From Bradyrhizobiaceae bacterium (GTDB taxonomy: Bacteria > Pseudomonadota > Alphaproteobacteria > Rhizobiales > Aestuariivirgaceae), in assembly GCA_947475225.1 (NCBI GenBank), contig CANJMQ010000022.1:1-52156 (forward strand): a stretch of DNA of 52,156 nucleotides, given 5' to 3'. The notes below the pieces were generated by a model that was given only the letters and a program-made list of their open reading frames with translations, was not told where the DNA came from and did no database searches. The translations under genes and the position numbers were made by a program. This document shows, piece by piece, positions 44,166 through 52,156 of the stretch. The stretch's first letter is position 1. The number at the start of each line of letters is the position of its first letter.

Positions 44166-45470
44166 ATGGAAGGAATGTTCACTTTGCGATTGATCCTTGC
44201 CCTGTTTTGCCTCGTCGTGGCCAGCAATGCCGCTTTTGCCGGAGATGCCGTCTTCACCTATCTGAAGACGGTGCCTGCAGCTGAACTCAACCGCATGCTG
44301 GATGCCGAGCGCACCACCTTCCTCGCCACCCAGAAGCCCGGCGACGGCTATGAGCTTCCGCCCGTCTCCACCGCCGCCAACGATATCGAACTCTACGCGG
44401 TGCGCTACGAGTCAAATGTTCCGGAAAAAGGCGGCAAACCCATCACTGCCACCGGCCTTCTCGCCCTGCCAGCGCTTGCCGACCGTTCGAAGCTGCCGCT
44501 CATCATCTATGAACACGGCACGGTCTACGGGAAGTATGAAGTGCCTTCCTATGCATTCCTGTCCGCCAACCCCTCCGACTATCCTCACTATGACGGTGCC
44601 TACGAGACCCGCTACATGGCCGGGCTGTTCGCCGGCAACGGTTATGCGCTGATCGCGCCGGACTATTTCGGCATGGGCGGCGATGCCGCAAGCCCGGAAG
44701 CCTATTTCGTCAAGGCCAGCACCCAGCAGGCCAGCGAGGACCTCTACCGTGCGGCGGCGGACTTCCTGAAGTCCAAGGGCATATTGCAGGATGAGTTGTT
44801 CATCGGCGGCTGGTCGCAGGGTGGCCTCAACGCCACCGGCCTGCAGGAGCGCTTCGAGGAGGACGGCATTCCCGTGACCGCCACCTTCACGGCATCGGCA
44901 CCCGCCGATCCCTATGCGGCGCTGAACGGCCTGCTGTTCTATCCCCGCATCGGCGTCGACGCGCCATGGGTCAACACCATCATTGCGCTCTCCGTCTTCG
45001 CCTTGCAGAACTACCACGGCCCCGCCGATCTCGCGAAGCAGACGCTGGATCCGGCGGTCTTTGACGATATGAAGGCCATCTACGAGCGCTCCTACAAGGG
45101 GCAGGAGGGGCTGAAGGAGATCATGCTTCGCCTCGGCGACCGCCCGCTTGTCGAATACCTGCGCCCGGAGCTGCGTGACCCGGTGAGGTTCGCGGTATCG
45201 GATTATGGCCGCCTGCTGGCGCAGAGTGAAACCTACCGCCAGACCTTCAGGGCGCCGGTCCAGATGTATTTCGGCTCGCACGACGAGGTGGTGAAGCAGA
45301 TGATTGGCGTGCTGATGGCCGCCTACCAGGCGGTGCTCATCGGCAACTGGTCCGACCAGTCCGAGAACACCGTTCATCCCATCAACGTCAAGGGCGGCAC
45401 CCACCGCCTTACCTTCATCACCGCCGCCCCGGCGGCGAAGGCGTGGATGGACAGCCTGCGCAAACCCTAA
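44166..45470 (+). CDS. Exported alpha/beta hydrolase
   Basis: 434 residues with a Sec signal peptide (about 1-26, cleavage near AFA-G). Nucleophile elbow GWSQGG at 215-220 (Ser217); EHGTVYGK near 118-125 lies at the oxyanion-hole position; the C-terminal His is in GGTHRLTF. Resembles secreted lipases/esterases of the prolyl-oligopeptidase-like fold. Start at 44166 preferred; a second ATG 9 bases later has AAGGA too close. Upstream lies the candidate Pho box, so co-control with phosphate genes is possible. Confidence 0.87.
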   Translation: MEGMFTLRLILALFCLVVASNAAFAGDAVFTYLKTVPAAELNRMLDAERTTFLATQKPGDGYELPPVSTAANDIELYAVRYESNVPEKGGKPITATGLLALPALADRSKLPLIIYEHGTVYGKYEVPSYAFLSANPSDYPHYDGAYETRYMAGLFAGNGYALIAPDYFGMGGDAASPEAYFVKASTQQASEDLYRAAADFLKSKGILQDELFIGGWSQGGLNATGLQERFEEDGIPVTATFTASAPADPYAALNGLLFYPRIGVDAPWVNTIIALSVFALQNYHGPADLAKQTLDPAVFDDMKAIYERSYKGQEGLKEIMLRLGDRPLVEYLRPELRDPVRFAVSDYGRLLAQSETYRQTFRAPVQMYFGSHDEVVKQMIGVLMAAYQAVLIGNWSDQSENTVHPINVKGGTHRLTFITAAPAAKAWMDSLRKP

Positions 45471-45512
45471 CGCCGCAGCGCGACGTCTTGCGCCACTCCC
45501 GCCTTGCCCTAT

Positions 45513-45545
45513 GACCCCGAAAGCAAGGCGATGCGCGTCGGGGTC
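45513..45545. terminator. Possible hairpin between convergent genes
   Basis: GACCCCGA (45513-45520) pairs with TCGGGGTC (45538-45545) around a 17-base loop. No T tract on either side, so only a weak terminator candidate. Confidence 0.35.
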
Positions 45546-45562
45546 TGACGCGCTGGCCACCT

Positions 45563-46921
45563 TCAGCCGTCTGCCGTCTGGTCGCGAAGCCCGGTGGATG
45601 CGGCCAGGACGAGCACGCCGCCGAGTGCTGCGATCACCGCGAGTGCGATGAAGGCCAGGCTCGCGTCGCCGTGATTGGCGGTGCGGATCTGGCCGATCAG
45701 CATTGGGCCAATGTAGCCGCCGAGTGCTCCCATGCTGTTGATCAGCGCGATGCCGGCTGCCGCCGCGGTGCCGGCGAACAGGCTCTGCGGCATTGGCCAG
45801 AAGGTGACCACGGAACAACCGCATCCGGCGGTGACCAGTGACAGGCCGGTCAGCGCCAGCACCGGGCTCTGCGGCCAGAGAGCCAGCATGGCAAGGCCCA
45901 TGGCCGCCATGGCATTGCCGGCACAGCTGTGCCAGCGACGCTCCCGCGTGCGGTCCGAGTGGCGCGCCCAGAGGACTTGCACGATGATCATCACCGTCCA
46001 CGGGATCATGCTGAGCAGGCCGACGCGGAAGTAGTCGCCCGGTGGAATGCCGAGGCTCTGCACGATGGTCGGAATCCAGAAGCTGACGGCATAGATGGCG
46101 ATGGTGCCGGTCATGTAGGACAGCGCGAAGATCCAGATCCGCAGGCTGGTGAAGGCATGGCCTGCGGACACCAGCGTGGCCTGCGCGCGCCGCCTGTCCT
46201 CGAGTTCGATGTCGGCGGTGACGGCGGCAGCCTCCGCCGGGCTCAGCCATTTTGCAGCCGTAGGCCGGTCCGGCAGCATGATGAGAAAGGCGATGCCGGT
46301 GAGTACCGAGGGCAGGCCCTCGAGGAGGAACAACCACTGCCAGCCGCGCAGCGAGAGCAGACCGTCGGCGAATTGCAGGATGGCACCCGACAGTGGCGCG
46401 CCGATGACGCTCGACACGCCAACCGCCGTCATGAACAGGGCGATGACGTTGGCTCGCCGGCTGGCGGGGAACCAGTAGGTCAGATAGAGGATGACGCCGG
46501 GATAGAAGCCGGCCTCCGCCGCGCCCAGCAGGAAGCGCAGAAGATAGAAGCCGAATTCGGAATCCGACAGGTGCAGCGCCTGGGCCATGCCGCCCCAGCG
46601 GAAATCGCCAAGGAACATGAAGAGGCAGGAGATTAAGCCCCAGGTGAGCATGATGCGCGCCATCCACAGCCGGGCGCCCACCCGCGCCAGCACCAGGTTG
46701 CTCGGCACCTCGAACAGGAAGTAGCCGATGAAGAAGACCCCGGCCCCGAAGCCATAGACCGCGTCGCTGAACGCCAGGTCGGAGGCCATCTGCAGCTTGG
46801 CGAAACCAACGTTCACCCGGTCGAGGAAGGACACGACATAGCCCAGGAACAGCAGCGGCACGATGTTCCGGATGATCTTGCGATAGACCGGTGCAGCCGC
46901 CGCCGGATGTGATGGTGTCAT
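45563..46921 (-). CDS. MFS transporter, anion:cation symporter type
   Basis: Inner-membrane carrier of 452 residues with 12 predicted helices. The N-terminus (YRKIIRNIVPLLFLGYVVSFLDRVNVGFAKLQM) and the WFPASRRA loop match the ACS family, whose members take up organic anions such as tartrate, hexuronates or phthalate. The ATG at 46921 is followed by typical sequence; further upstream in the same frame is antisense to the SulP gene. Substrate unknown. Confidence 0.93.
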   Translation of the reverse strand: MTPSHPAAAAPVYRKIIRNIVPLLFLGYVVSFLDRVNVGFAKLQMASDLAFSDAVYGFGAGVFFIGYFLFEVPSNLVLARVGARLWMARIMLTWGLISCLFMFLGDFRWGGMAQALHLSDSEFGFYLLRFLLGAAEAGFYPGVILYLTYWFPASRRANVIALFMTAVGVSSVIGAPLSGAILQFADGLLSLRGWQWLFLLEGLPSVLTGIAFLIMLPDRPTAAKWLSPAEAAAVTADIELEDRRRAQATLVSAGHAFTSLRIWIFALSYMTGTIAIYAVSFWIPTIVQSLGIPPGDYFRVGLLSMIPWTVMIIVQVLWARHSDRTRERRWHSCAGNAMAAMGLAMLALWPQSPVLALTGLSLVTAGCGCSVVTFWPMPQSLFAGTAAAAGIALINSMGALGGYIGPMLIGQIRTANHGDASLAFIALAVIAALGGVLVLAASTGLRDQTADG

Positions 46922-46923
46922 AA

Positions 46924-46952
46924 GCTTCGCTCCCCACGCGTATCCGCGAAGC
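46924..46952. repeat. Inverted repeat at the MFS start
   Basis: GCTTCGC (46924-46930) and GCGAAGC (46946-46952), extended to TAA...TTA with one extra base. It sits directly before the MFS start codon, so it may be an operator or fold in the leader RNA and hide the ribosome site. Confidence 0.45.
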
Positions 46953-47068
46953 GTTAGGGGCGCCGTTGCGCCCGGGCAAGCTTGAATCTTGCAGCCTCGG
47001 GCGAAGGCAGGCTGGCGGGCAGGCGCCGGATGCACTAGCCTTTCCCGGATCACGGTGTGGGACGGGGC

Positions 47069-49267
47069 ATGGGGTCGAGCCTTCACGCGCAGCAGCTGGT
47101 GACCAGCCTCACCGCCGGGTTGATCGCCGGCATTCGCACCATTCTCGGTTCGGCCAGCATGGTGGTGCTGGTGATGCCCAATGGCCTGCCGGGTGGCATT
47201 GCCCCGGCCCTGGAACTGATCCTGACGGGCGGCGTGGTGGTGGGGGCGCTGGTGGCGCTGCTCAGCAGCTATCCGGGCGTCGTCGCACAGGTGCAGGATG
47301 GCCCCGCCGTCATCATCGGCGTGATGGCAACAGCACTTGCCGCCGCGATGGGCAGCAGCGTGCCGCCTGCTCTGGCGGTGCTGGTGGTTCTGGCCTCGGC
47401 CAATGTGGCGGCCTTCGCGGCGGGCGCGGTGTTCTTCGGCCTCGGCGCCTTCCGGCTGGGCGCGCTGATGCGCTTCATTCCCTTTCCGGTGGTCGGCGGC
47501 TTTCTGGCAGGCTCCGGCCTGTTGATCCTGCTGGGTGCGATCCCGGTCCTCACTGGCGTGGCGATTGGGAAGATTGATCTTCATATGCTGTCGGAACCGC
47601 TGCGCGCCGCGCGCTGGCTGCCCGGCCTCGCCTTCGGCCTGCTGCTGCTGGCCATGCTGCGGCGCTATCGCCACCCGCTAATAGTGCCGGGGCTGCTGCT
47701 CGCCGCCGTGGCGCTCTATCACCTCGGCCTGCAGCTGGCGGGCATGACGGTGGGCGAGGCGCAGGCGGCGGGCCTGCTGCTGGGGCCCTTTCCCGAATTC
47801 ACCGGGCTCGAGGCACCGGCCTGGATGCGGCTGACGGCAGAGGGCTGGTCACGCGTCGCGGCGCAGGTTCCGACCTTCGCCTCGATCGTGCTGGTGAGCG
47901 TGGTGGCGCTGCTGCTCAATGCCAGCGGCCTTGAACTGGCAACCCGCAGCGATCTCGACATCAACCGCGAACTGCGCGCCGCCGGGCTTGCCAACATGGC
48001 GTCGGGGCTGATGGGTGGTGCTGTGGGCTTCCATGCGCTCTCGGCCTCGCTGCTCGGCTACCGCATGGGCGCCAACAGCCGGCTGATCGGCCTCGCCTCG
48101 GCGGCGCTGTGCCTTGCCGCCCTGCTGTTCGGCACCTCGCTTCTCGCCTACATGCCGCGCGCCGTGCTGGGCGGGCTGCTGTTCTCGATGGGGGCCAGCC
48201 TGCTGATCGAGTGGCTCTATGACGGCTGGCGCCGGCTGCCGCTGCAGGATTTCCTGATCGTCGCCGTCATCGTCACGGTGATCGGCGCGGTCAGCATCCC
48301 CGCCGGCGTGGCGGTGGGTGTCGCCGTCGCCATGGTGATCTTCGTCCTCAACTACAGCCGCGTGCGGGTGATCCGGCAGGAACTTTCGGGTGACGACTAC
48401 CGCAGCAACGTCGATCGCAGCCCTGCGGCCCTCGCCCTGCTGAAGGCGCAGGGAAGCGCCATCAGGGTGATCAAGCTCGAGGGCTTCATCTTTTTTGGCA
48501 CGGCCTATTCGGTGCTGACGCGGATCCAGCAGATGATGGCGGCGCCGGGGCCGCACAGGCTGCGCTTCCTGCTGCTCGATTTCCGTGATGTGCCGGCGAG
48601 CGACTCTTCCGCCATGCTGGCCTTCTCGAAGATCCGCACCCTGTGCGAGCGCAACGCCTGCGAGCTCCTCCTCACCCGCATGAACAAGCGGCTGCGCGCG
48701 CAGTTCCGCCAGTCCGGGATCGAGCCCGCGACTGGCACCGTGAGTTTCCATGACGATCTCGACGAGGCGCTGGAACACTGCGAGCAGGACCTGCTGCGCA
48801 ATGCGGCAGGGGCAATGCCGTCGGGCGATGTCTCAGGCTGGGAGCGCATCCGCCGGGTGCTGCCGGAGGGGGCCAACCTCTCGGACTTCATGGCCTATCT
48901 GGAGCCACGGAGCTTCGCGGCCGGAGACTACCTGCTGCGGCAGGGCGGCCCCCCGGACGAGATCCTGTTCATCGAGAAGGGCCGCGTGACGGTGCGGCTC
49001 GCCCTTCCCGACGGCAGGTCGATGCGGCTCCGCTCGCTGACCGGCGGCACGATGATCGGCGAGATCGGCATGTACCTGAACCAGCCGCGCAATGCCTCCG
49101 CCATCGCCGACGAGGTGACTGAGGCCTATGTGCTGCATGCCGCCAAGCTGCGCGAGATGGAACAGCGCGACCCGCATCTCGCCAATGCCATGCACCAGGC
49201 CATTGCAACGCTGCTGGCGGAGCGCCTCACCACCACCAACGGTCTGCTGCAGCGGCTGATCGACTGA
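47069..49267 (+). CDS. SulP anion transporter with STAS and cyclic-nucleotide-binding domains
   Basis: 732 residues. Transmembrane SulP/SLC26 core (about 8-440), STAS domain about 460-565 (RVIKLEGFIFFGTAY, then DFRDVPASDSSAMLAF), and a C-terminal cyclic-nucleotide-binding-like domain about 600-730 (RSFAAGDYLLRQGGPPDEILFIEKGRVTV, GTMIGEIGMYL, PRNASAIAD). The GEIGMYL/RNASA part matches the cAMP-pocket pattern but has N in place of the usual T/S-type tail. Transport should be for sulfate, bicarbonate or a related anion, gated by a nucleotide or by protein contact. ATG at 47069 preferred over GTG at 47057. Confidence 0.9.
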   Translation: MGSSLHAQQLVTSLTAGLIAGIRTILGSASMVVLVMPNGLPGGIAPALELILTGGVVVGALVALLSSYPGVVAQVQDGPAVIIGVMATALAAAMGSSVPPALAVLVVLASANVAAFAAGAVFFGLGAFRLGALMRFIPFPVVGGFLAGSGLLILLGAIPVLTGVAIGKIDLHMLSEPLRAARWLPGLAFGLLLLAMLRRYRHPLIVPGLLLAAVALYHLGLQLAGMTVGEAQAAGLLLGPFPEFTGLEAPAWMRLTAEGWSRVAAQVPTFASIVLVSVVALLLNASGLELATRSDLDINRELRAAGLANMASGLMGGAVGFHALSASLLGYRMGANSRLIGLASAALCLAALLFGTSLLAYMPRAVLGGLLFSMGASLLIEWLYDGWRRLPLQDFLIVAVIVTVIGAVSIPAGVAVGVAVAMVIFVLNYSRVRVIRQELSGDDYRSNVDRSPAALALLKAQGSAIRVIKLEGFIFFGTAYSVLTRIQQMMAAPGPHRLRFLLLDFRDVPASDSSAMLAFSKIRTLCERNACELLLTRMNKRLRAQFRQSGIEPATGTVSFHDDLDEALEHCEQDLLRNAAGAMPSGDVSGWERIRRVLPEGANLSDFMAYLEPRSFAAGDYLLRQGGPPDEILFIEKGRVTVRLALPDGRSMRLRSLTGGTMIGEIGMYLNQPRNASAIADEVTEAYVLHAAKLREMEQRDPHLANAMHQAIATLLAERLTTTNGLLQRLID

Positions 49268-49283
49268 GCGGCACGGGGTGCCG

Positions 49284-50141
49284 TCAGGCGCGGCGCGGCG
49301 CGCGCTGGCCGGAGGCAGAACCGCTGCGGGCAGGAAGCCGCCGCCAGATTTCAGCGATGAGCACAACGGCGGCCGTGACCAGGAGAACTTGCACGGCCGG
49401 ACGCAGGCCTTGCCCGGTATGGAGATTGGCGCCCAGCACGCGCCACGGATTGGCGCCGGTGGCGAGGCCGTACCAAGCGAATTCTGCGAGCGCCGTCGCC
49501 GCGGCCCCGGCAAGCGCCACGCCTGCCAGCACCACCGCGCCCATCGGCAGGCGGCACCAGATCGCCAGCCGGTAGATCATCAGTGTCAGAAACAATCCCG
49601 CCATCAGCGTCGCCTCGCTGGCATCGATCTTCGACTGCATGAAGAAATGCAGGATGGCCAGCGCGGCGATGACATAGACCACCCGGTGCAGGCGCTTCCA
49701 CCAGGCACCCATGCGAGAGATCATGCCATCGGTCGAGGTCGCGGCGAGGAGTGCGAGACCCGTCAGCGCCGCGAAGCCGATGGCGAGGTAGTAGCGGCTG
49801 ATGATCTCGCTCGCCACATGGGCAAGGTCGTAATTCTGGCTGGCCACATAGAGCAGCAGGTGGGCTGCGGCCCAGCAGAAGGCGCCGACGCCCAGCATGC
49901 GCCGGATAAGGGCAAGCTTCGGCCAGCGGAACAGGCGCTGCAGCGGCGTGAGCGCCAGGGCGACGAGCAGAAAGCGGACCGCCCATGTCCCGGTGACATG
50001 CAGCGCCTGCTTGATCGCCAGGGGCCCAAGGTCATGGTTCACCGCCCGCCAGCCGAGCCACAGGGCAGGTGCCAGCAGCAGGGCGAGGCAGCAGCTCTTG
50101 AGCAGGGAAAAGCGGCCGGACCGGTCGGAAATCAGGAACAT
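49284..50141 (-). CDS. msrQ: MsrQ heme-binding membrane subunit (YedZ family)
   Basis: 285 residues, ferric-reductase-like transmembrane protein with about six helices and heme-ligand histidines in the middle helices (HLLLYVASQNYDLAHVASEI, WWKRLHRVVYVIAALAILHFF). In E. coli MsrQ passes electrons to the periplasmic Mo-enzyme MsrP. No msrP is in the window. It lies back to back with msrB, a cytoplasmic methionine sulfoxide reductase. The ~40-residue C-terminal tail is basic. Confidence 0.88.
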   Translation of the reverse strand: MFLISDRSGRFSLLKSCCLALLLAPALWLGWRAVNHDLGPLAIKQALHVTGTWAVRFLLVALALTPLQRLFRWPKLALIRRMLGVGAFCWAAAHLLLYVASQNYDLAHVASEIISRYYLAIGFAALTGLALLAATSTDGMISRMGAWWKRLHRVVYVIAALAILHFFMQSKIDASEATLMAGLFLTLMIYRLAIWCRLPMGAVVLAGVALAGAAATALAEFAWYGLATGANPWRVLGANLHTGQGLRPAVQVLLVTAAVVLIAEIWRRLPARSGSASGQRAPRRA

Positions 50142-50273
50142 CGCGGCATATTGCAGGTCCGGCCCGGGGATGTCGCCTCAAACCGCATCACGGTTTCGCG
50201 ATTGCCGGATGATCCTGCTGACTTTCCCGCGCTTGGGTCCTATATGCGGGAAGCCATGTTTCGGGAGCAGACA

Positions 50274-50690
50274 ATGAAAGACCATCGCACCGCCGCAGAC
50301 TTTCCGTTCCAGAAAACAGATGCAGAGTGGCGCGCCATGCTGACGCCCGAGCAATATGCCGTGATGCGTGGCCATGCCACCGAGCGCCCCGGCAGCTGCG
50401 CGCTGCTGCGCGAAAAGCGCCCCGGCCGCTTCCTCTGTGCGGGCTGCCGCACCAGTTTGTTCGAAGGCCAGGAAAAATTCGAGAGTGGCACGGGCTGGCC
50501 CAGCTTCACCGTTCCGGTCGCGGGGGCCGTGGCGACCACCACCGACAGGAGCCACGGCATGGTGCGCACCGAGGTGCATTGCGCGACCTGCGGCAGCCAC
50601 CTCGGGCATGTCTTCGAGGATGGCCCGCCACCCACCTTCATGCGCTACTGCATCAATGGCGTGGCTCTCGACTTCGAGCCCACTTCCTAG
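50274..50690 (+). CDS. msrB: Peptide-methionine (R)-S-oxide reductase MsrB
   Basis: 138 residues. Reduces R-sulfoxides of methionine in proteins. Zinc cysteines C55/C58 (CAGC) and C103/C106 (CATC), substrate motif GTGWPSF (72-78) and catalytic Cys126 (RYCING) are intact; the resolving position is not a clear Cys, as in many MsrB. Start at 50274 has GGGAG seven bases upstream; earlier in-frame ATGs (50244, 50256) lack this. Divergent from msrQ, so oxidative methionine damage repair seems the local theme. Confidence 0.93.
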   Translation: MKDHRTAADFPFQKTDAEWRAMLTPEQYAVMRGHATERPGSCALLREKRPGRFLCAGCRTSLFEGQEKFESGTGWPSFTVPVAGAVATTTDRSHGMVRTEVHCATCGSHLGHVFEDGPPPTFMRYCINGVALDFEPTS

Positions 50691-50834
50691 CTGCAGCCGC
50701 CATTCGCCGGGCGCCACGCCAGCCTGGCGATGCTGTGCCGCCTCGAGTGCTGTCATCCGGGGCCGCCGCTTTCGCGGCCGGACGCTTCATGTTATGCGAC
50801 CGTCACAATCACGCGATCCAGAATTCTCCGCAAC

Positions 50835-51024
50835 ATGGCCACACCCAAGAAGTCCGCGCGCAAGCGCGCTGAACGCGAGGCGCCGGAACAACGCCGCAGC
50901 CTCATCCTGATCGCAGCCCGCACCTGCCTGAGTGAAAAGGGAATGCGCGGCTTCACGTTGAAGAATGTCGCTGCGGAAGCGAAGGTTTCAATCAGCCTGC
51001 TGTCGCATTACTTCGGCAGCGTGG
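50835..51024 (+). pseudogene. TetR regulator, 5' fragment only
   Basis: From the ATG at 50835 about 63 residues are a normal TetR DNA-binding domain (PEQRRSLILIAARTCL, GFTLKNVAAEAKVSISLLSHYFGS). After SVDG the sequence stops resembling TetR; the ligand-binding domain is absent. The frame stays open for a while but reads nonsense, because the real sequence from here on belongs to another gene in a different frame. The regulator is broken by a rearrangement near 51020-51030. Confidence 0.8.
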
Positions 51025-51270
51025 ATGGCCACCACAACAGACAGCTGCATCGTCACCTTCTCGGCGACTGCAAGTGCCGGCACGGGAACACTGGCGGATG
51101 CCTTCGTCATGGTGACCAACAAGACCACGACGGCGTTGCCCTATACGCAGGTCTTCTACACGACGGGCTACACTGCCGGCGCAAGCGTGACGTTCCAGTT
51201 GCTGTACAGGAGCACGAATACGTCGGCATGCAAGCTCAACAAGGCGACTCTGGTGGTGATGAGCCCCTAG
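51025..51270 (+). pseudogene. 3' fragment of an unknown, possibly phage-related gene
   Basis: In a frame different from the tetR fragment, residues such as TTTDSCIVTFSATASAG, FVMVTNKTTTALPYTQVFYTT, and NKATLVVMSP run to a stop at 51270. The Thr/Ala-rich, strand-forming sequence resembles C-termini of phage tail or surface proteins, but I do not recognise the family. It has no start of its own and is joined directly to tetR. Confidence 0.5.
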
Positions 51271-51772
51271 TTTGCAGCCAGATCCACTCCGGCTCAGTGA
51301 GTACTTCAATCTTGGCCTCCGCCTCATCGGGCGGGGACCAGTTTCTTTTGGCTTGGCCATAGGCCAGCGCGCGAGCGCGTCAGCTCAGACATCGCCTCGG
51401 AGCCAGAAGACGAGGTAGGCGGTGATTTCCTTGAACGCATCGCTGGACTGCTGAAGGCCTTCCGCGTCAGGTAGCATGTCGAGGACGTCCACGGGACGCG
51501 ACGCCACCCGTATGTCGGTTAGCACTGAGGTGACGGGCAAGGCTCGTCCAGTTGCGCGGGAGCGTCAACCGCGGCGGCTTGGGCAGGGTTCTATTTGCCA
51601 AGTAGCAATTTTAAATAGAATAATAAATCTATTTTACACCTTCTGACTGACGCGCCTCTGTCGTAAAGGGGCATGAGTAGATTTAAAGTCTAAATTATAT
51701 CCGTTTATGTCCTTGCAATGATCCAGTCTGAGTGCCATTTATCTAGATATCTATCCAGATCGAGTATCTGCC
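51271..51772. other. 502-base stretch without an intact gene, AT-rich right half
   Basis: The left part holds two short coding-like stretches on the minus strand: one (51270-51387) reading WSPPDEAEAKIEVL without a start codon, and one (51385-51540, TTG start, 51 residues) reading VASRPVDVLDMLPDAEGLQ. Neither is recognised; they look like gene debris. From about 51590 the base composition turns clearly AT-rich (51600-51760), unlike all other intergenic regions here. It probably contains the promoter of the toxin-antitoxin pair. No tRNA or integrase is seen. Confidence 0.5.
51741..51766 (+). promoter_or_regulatory. Possible toxin-antitoxin operator
   Basis: ATCTAGAT (51741-51748, perfect palindrome) is followed by ATC, TATC and CAGAT half-sites and TATCTG just before the antitoxin start. 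Phd-type antitoxins commonly repress at such AT-rich palindromes. Weak evidence. Confidence 0.35.
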
Positions 51773-52030
51773 ATGTGGACACTGTACGAAGCCAAGAACA
51801 AGTTCAGCGCCGTCGTCGAGGCGGCTCTCGCGGGGCGGCCGCAGGGGATCTCGCGACGTGGCCAGCCCGCCGTCGTCGTCGTCTCGGCCGCGAGCTACGA
51901 GCAGCTTCTCGCCGAGGCGCGGCAGGTGCGTGGCTCCTTCGTCGATCACCTCCTCGCGATGCCATCGGAGGGAGTAGGCGAGCAGGGCGCCGGACGCGCC
52001 AAGGTGGCACCCCGCAACGTCAGCTTCTGA
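51773..52030 (+). CDS. Phd/YefM-type antitoxin
   Basis: 85 residues. The N-terminal Phd fold is recognisable: EAKNKFSAVVEAAL (6-19), GISRRGQPAVVVVSAASYEQL (25-45). The C-terminal 35 residues are polar and should wrap the toxin. Its stop shares one base with the toxin start (TGATG). It should bind its own promoter and neutralise the PIN toxin. Confidence 0.85.
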   Translation: MWTLYEAKNKFSAVVEAALAGRPQGISRRGQPAVVVVSAASYEQLLAEARQVRGSFVDHLLAMPSEGVGEQGAGRAKVAPRNVSF

Positions 52031-52156
52031 TGCTGATCCTCGACACCAATGTCATCTCCGCACTGCGCCGGCCGGAGCGCCGGCCCGACGTCTCATCCTG
52101 GCTCAGGCGTCAGAGGGAGGAGGAGCTGTTCCTGAGTGTCGTTACCGTCGGCGAGA
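52030..52156 (+). CDS. VapC-type PIN-domain toxin, 3' end outside window
   Basis: Only the first 42 residues are present. LDTNVISALRRP (4-15) has the first catalytic Asp of PIN ribonucleases, and SVVTVGE (36-42) the conserved Glu. The pattern is of the FitB/VapC branch, usually RNA-cleaving. Start overlaps the antitoxin stop. Confidence 0.85.
   Translation, partial: MLILDTNVISALRRPERRPDVSSWLRRQREEELFLSVVTVGE

Noticed and set aside
44412..46979. 855-codon minus-strand frame over the exported hydrolase and the MFS gene
   Set aside because: Crosses two real genes in wrong frames; sequence is dominated by Arg, His and Gly and has no start context.
45563..47674. Long N-terminal extension of the MFS carrier
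   Set aside because: The region beyond 46921 is antisense to the SulP gene and is low-complexity; the first helix begins right after the chosen start.
51385..51540. 51-residue TTG-started gene on the minus strand
   Set aside because: Codon pattern looks coding, but there is no ribosome site or known family. Described only as debris within the intergenic entry.

Overview
The window looks like the chromosome of a GC-rich alphaproteobacterium, most likely in or near the Hyphomicrobiales. The signs are a gcrA cell-cycle regulator next to CtrA-like and GANTC sequences, a PstA with the long periplasmic insert common in this class, DUF3422, two substrate-binding proteins with Tat signals, and overlapping ATGA/TGATG gene junctions throughout. 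No rRNA, tRNA, CRISPR array or intact insertion sequence is visible.

Layout. 1-1.8 kb: 3' part of an agmatinase and a convergent esterase. 1.86-9.2 kb: the phosphate regulon phoR-pstS-pstC-pstA-pstB-phoU-phoB, with a Pho box before pstS and a shared terminator after phoB. 9.2-13.3 kb: gcrA (minus), a structured 430-base intergenic region, then argD-argF-hslO. 13.5-22.0 kb: a peptide-type ABC importer with two paralogous binding proteins, two permeases and one fused double ATPase, ending in an unusual three-part flavin-reductase fusion. 22.0-28.2 kb: a lacI-xylB-xylA operon with a TIM-barrel isomerase and a Gfo/Idh/MocA dehydrogenase. 28.3-34.2 kb: DUF3422, a TetR regulator, gap-rpe, an FMN reductase and a photolyase. 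34.2-36.3 kb: a damaged sugar importer whose ATPase half is joined in frame to the first ~70 residues of methylthioribose-1-phosphate isomerase. 36.5-41.7 kb: a small exported protein, an octaheme cytochrome, a sulfatase and a divergent Crp-type regulator. 41.7-45.5 kb: a Na/Pi cotransporter behind an orphan four-helix sensor protein, with a candidate Pho box upstream, and a divergent exported hydrolase. 45.5-50.7 kb: an MFS carrier, a SulP-STAS-cyclic-nucleotide-domain fusion, msrQ and msrB. 50.8-52.2 kb: scrambled gene fragments, an AT-rich stretch and a Phd/VapC toxin-antitoxin pair running off the end.

Themes. Phosphate: high-affinity Pst/PhoBR and a candidate Pho-controlled low-affinity Na/Pi system sit 40 kb apart. 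Sugar: xylose enters the pentose-phosphate pathway through XylA/XylB, and rpe and gap are nearby. Sulfur and redox: sulfatase, SulP carrier and methionine sulfoxide repair are clustered, but no common regulation is shown. The clearest oddities are two recombination joints (mtnA/ABC ATPase near 36.07 kb and tetR/unknown gene near 51.02 kb), the flavin-reductase fusion, and the orphan sensor/Na-Pi operon.
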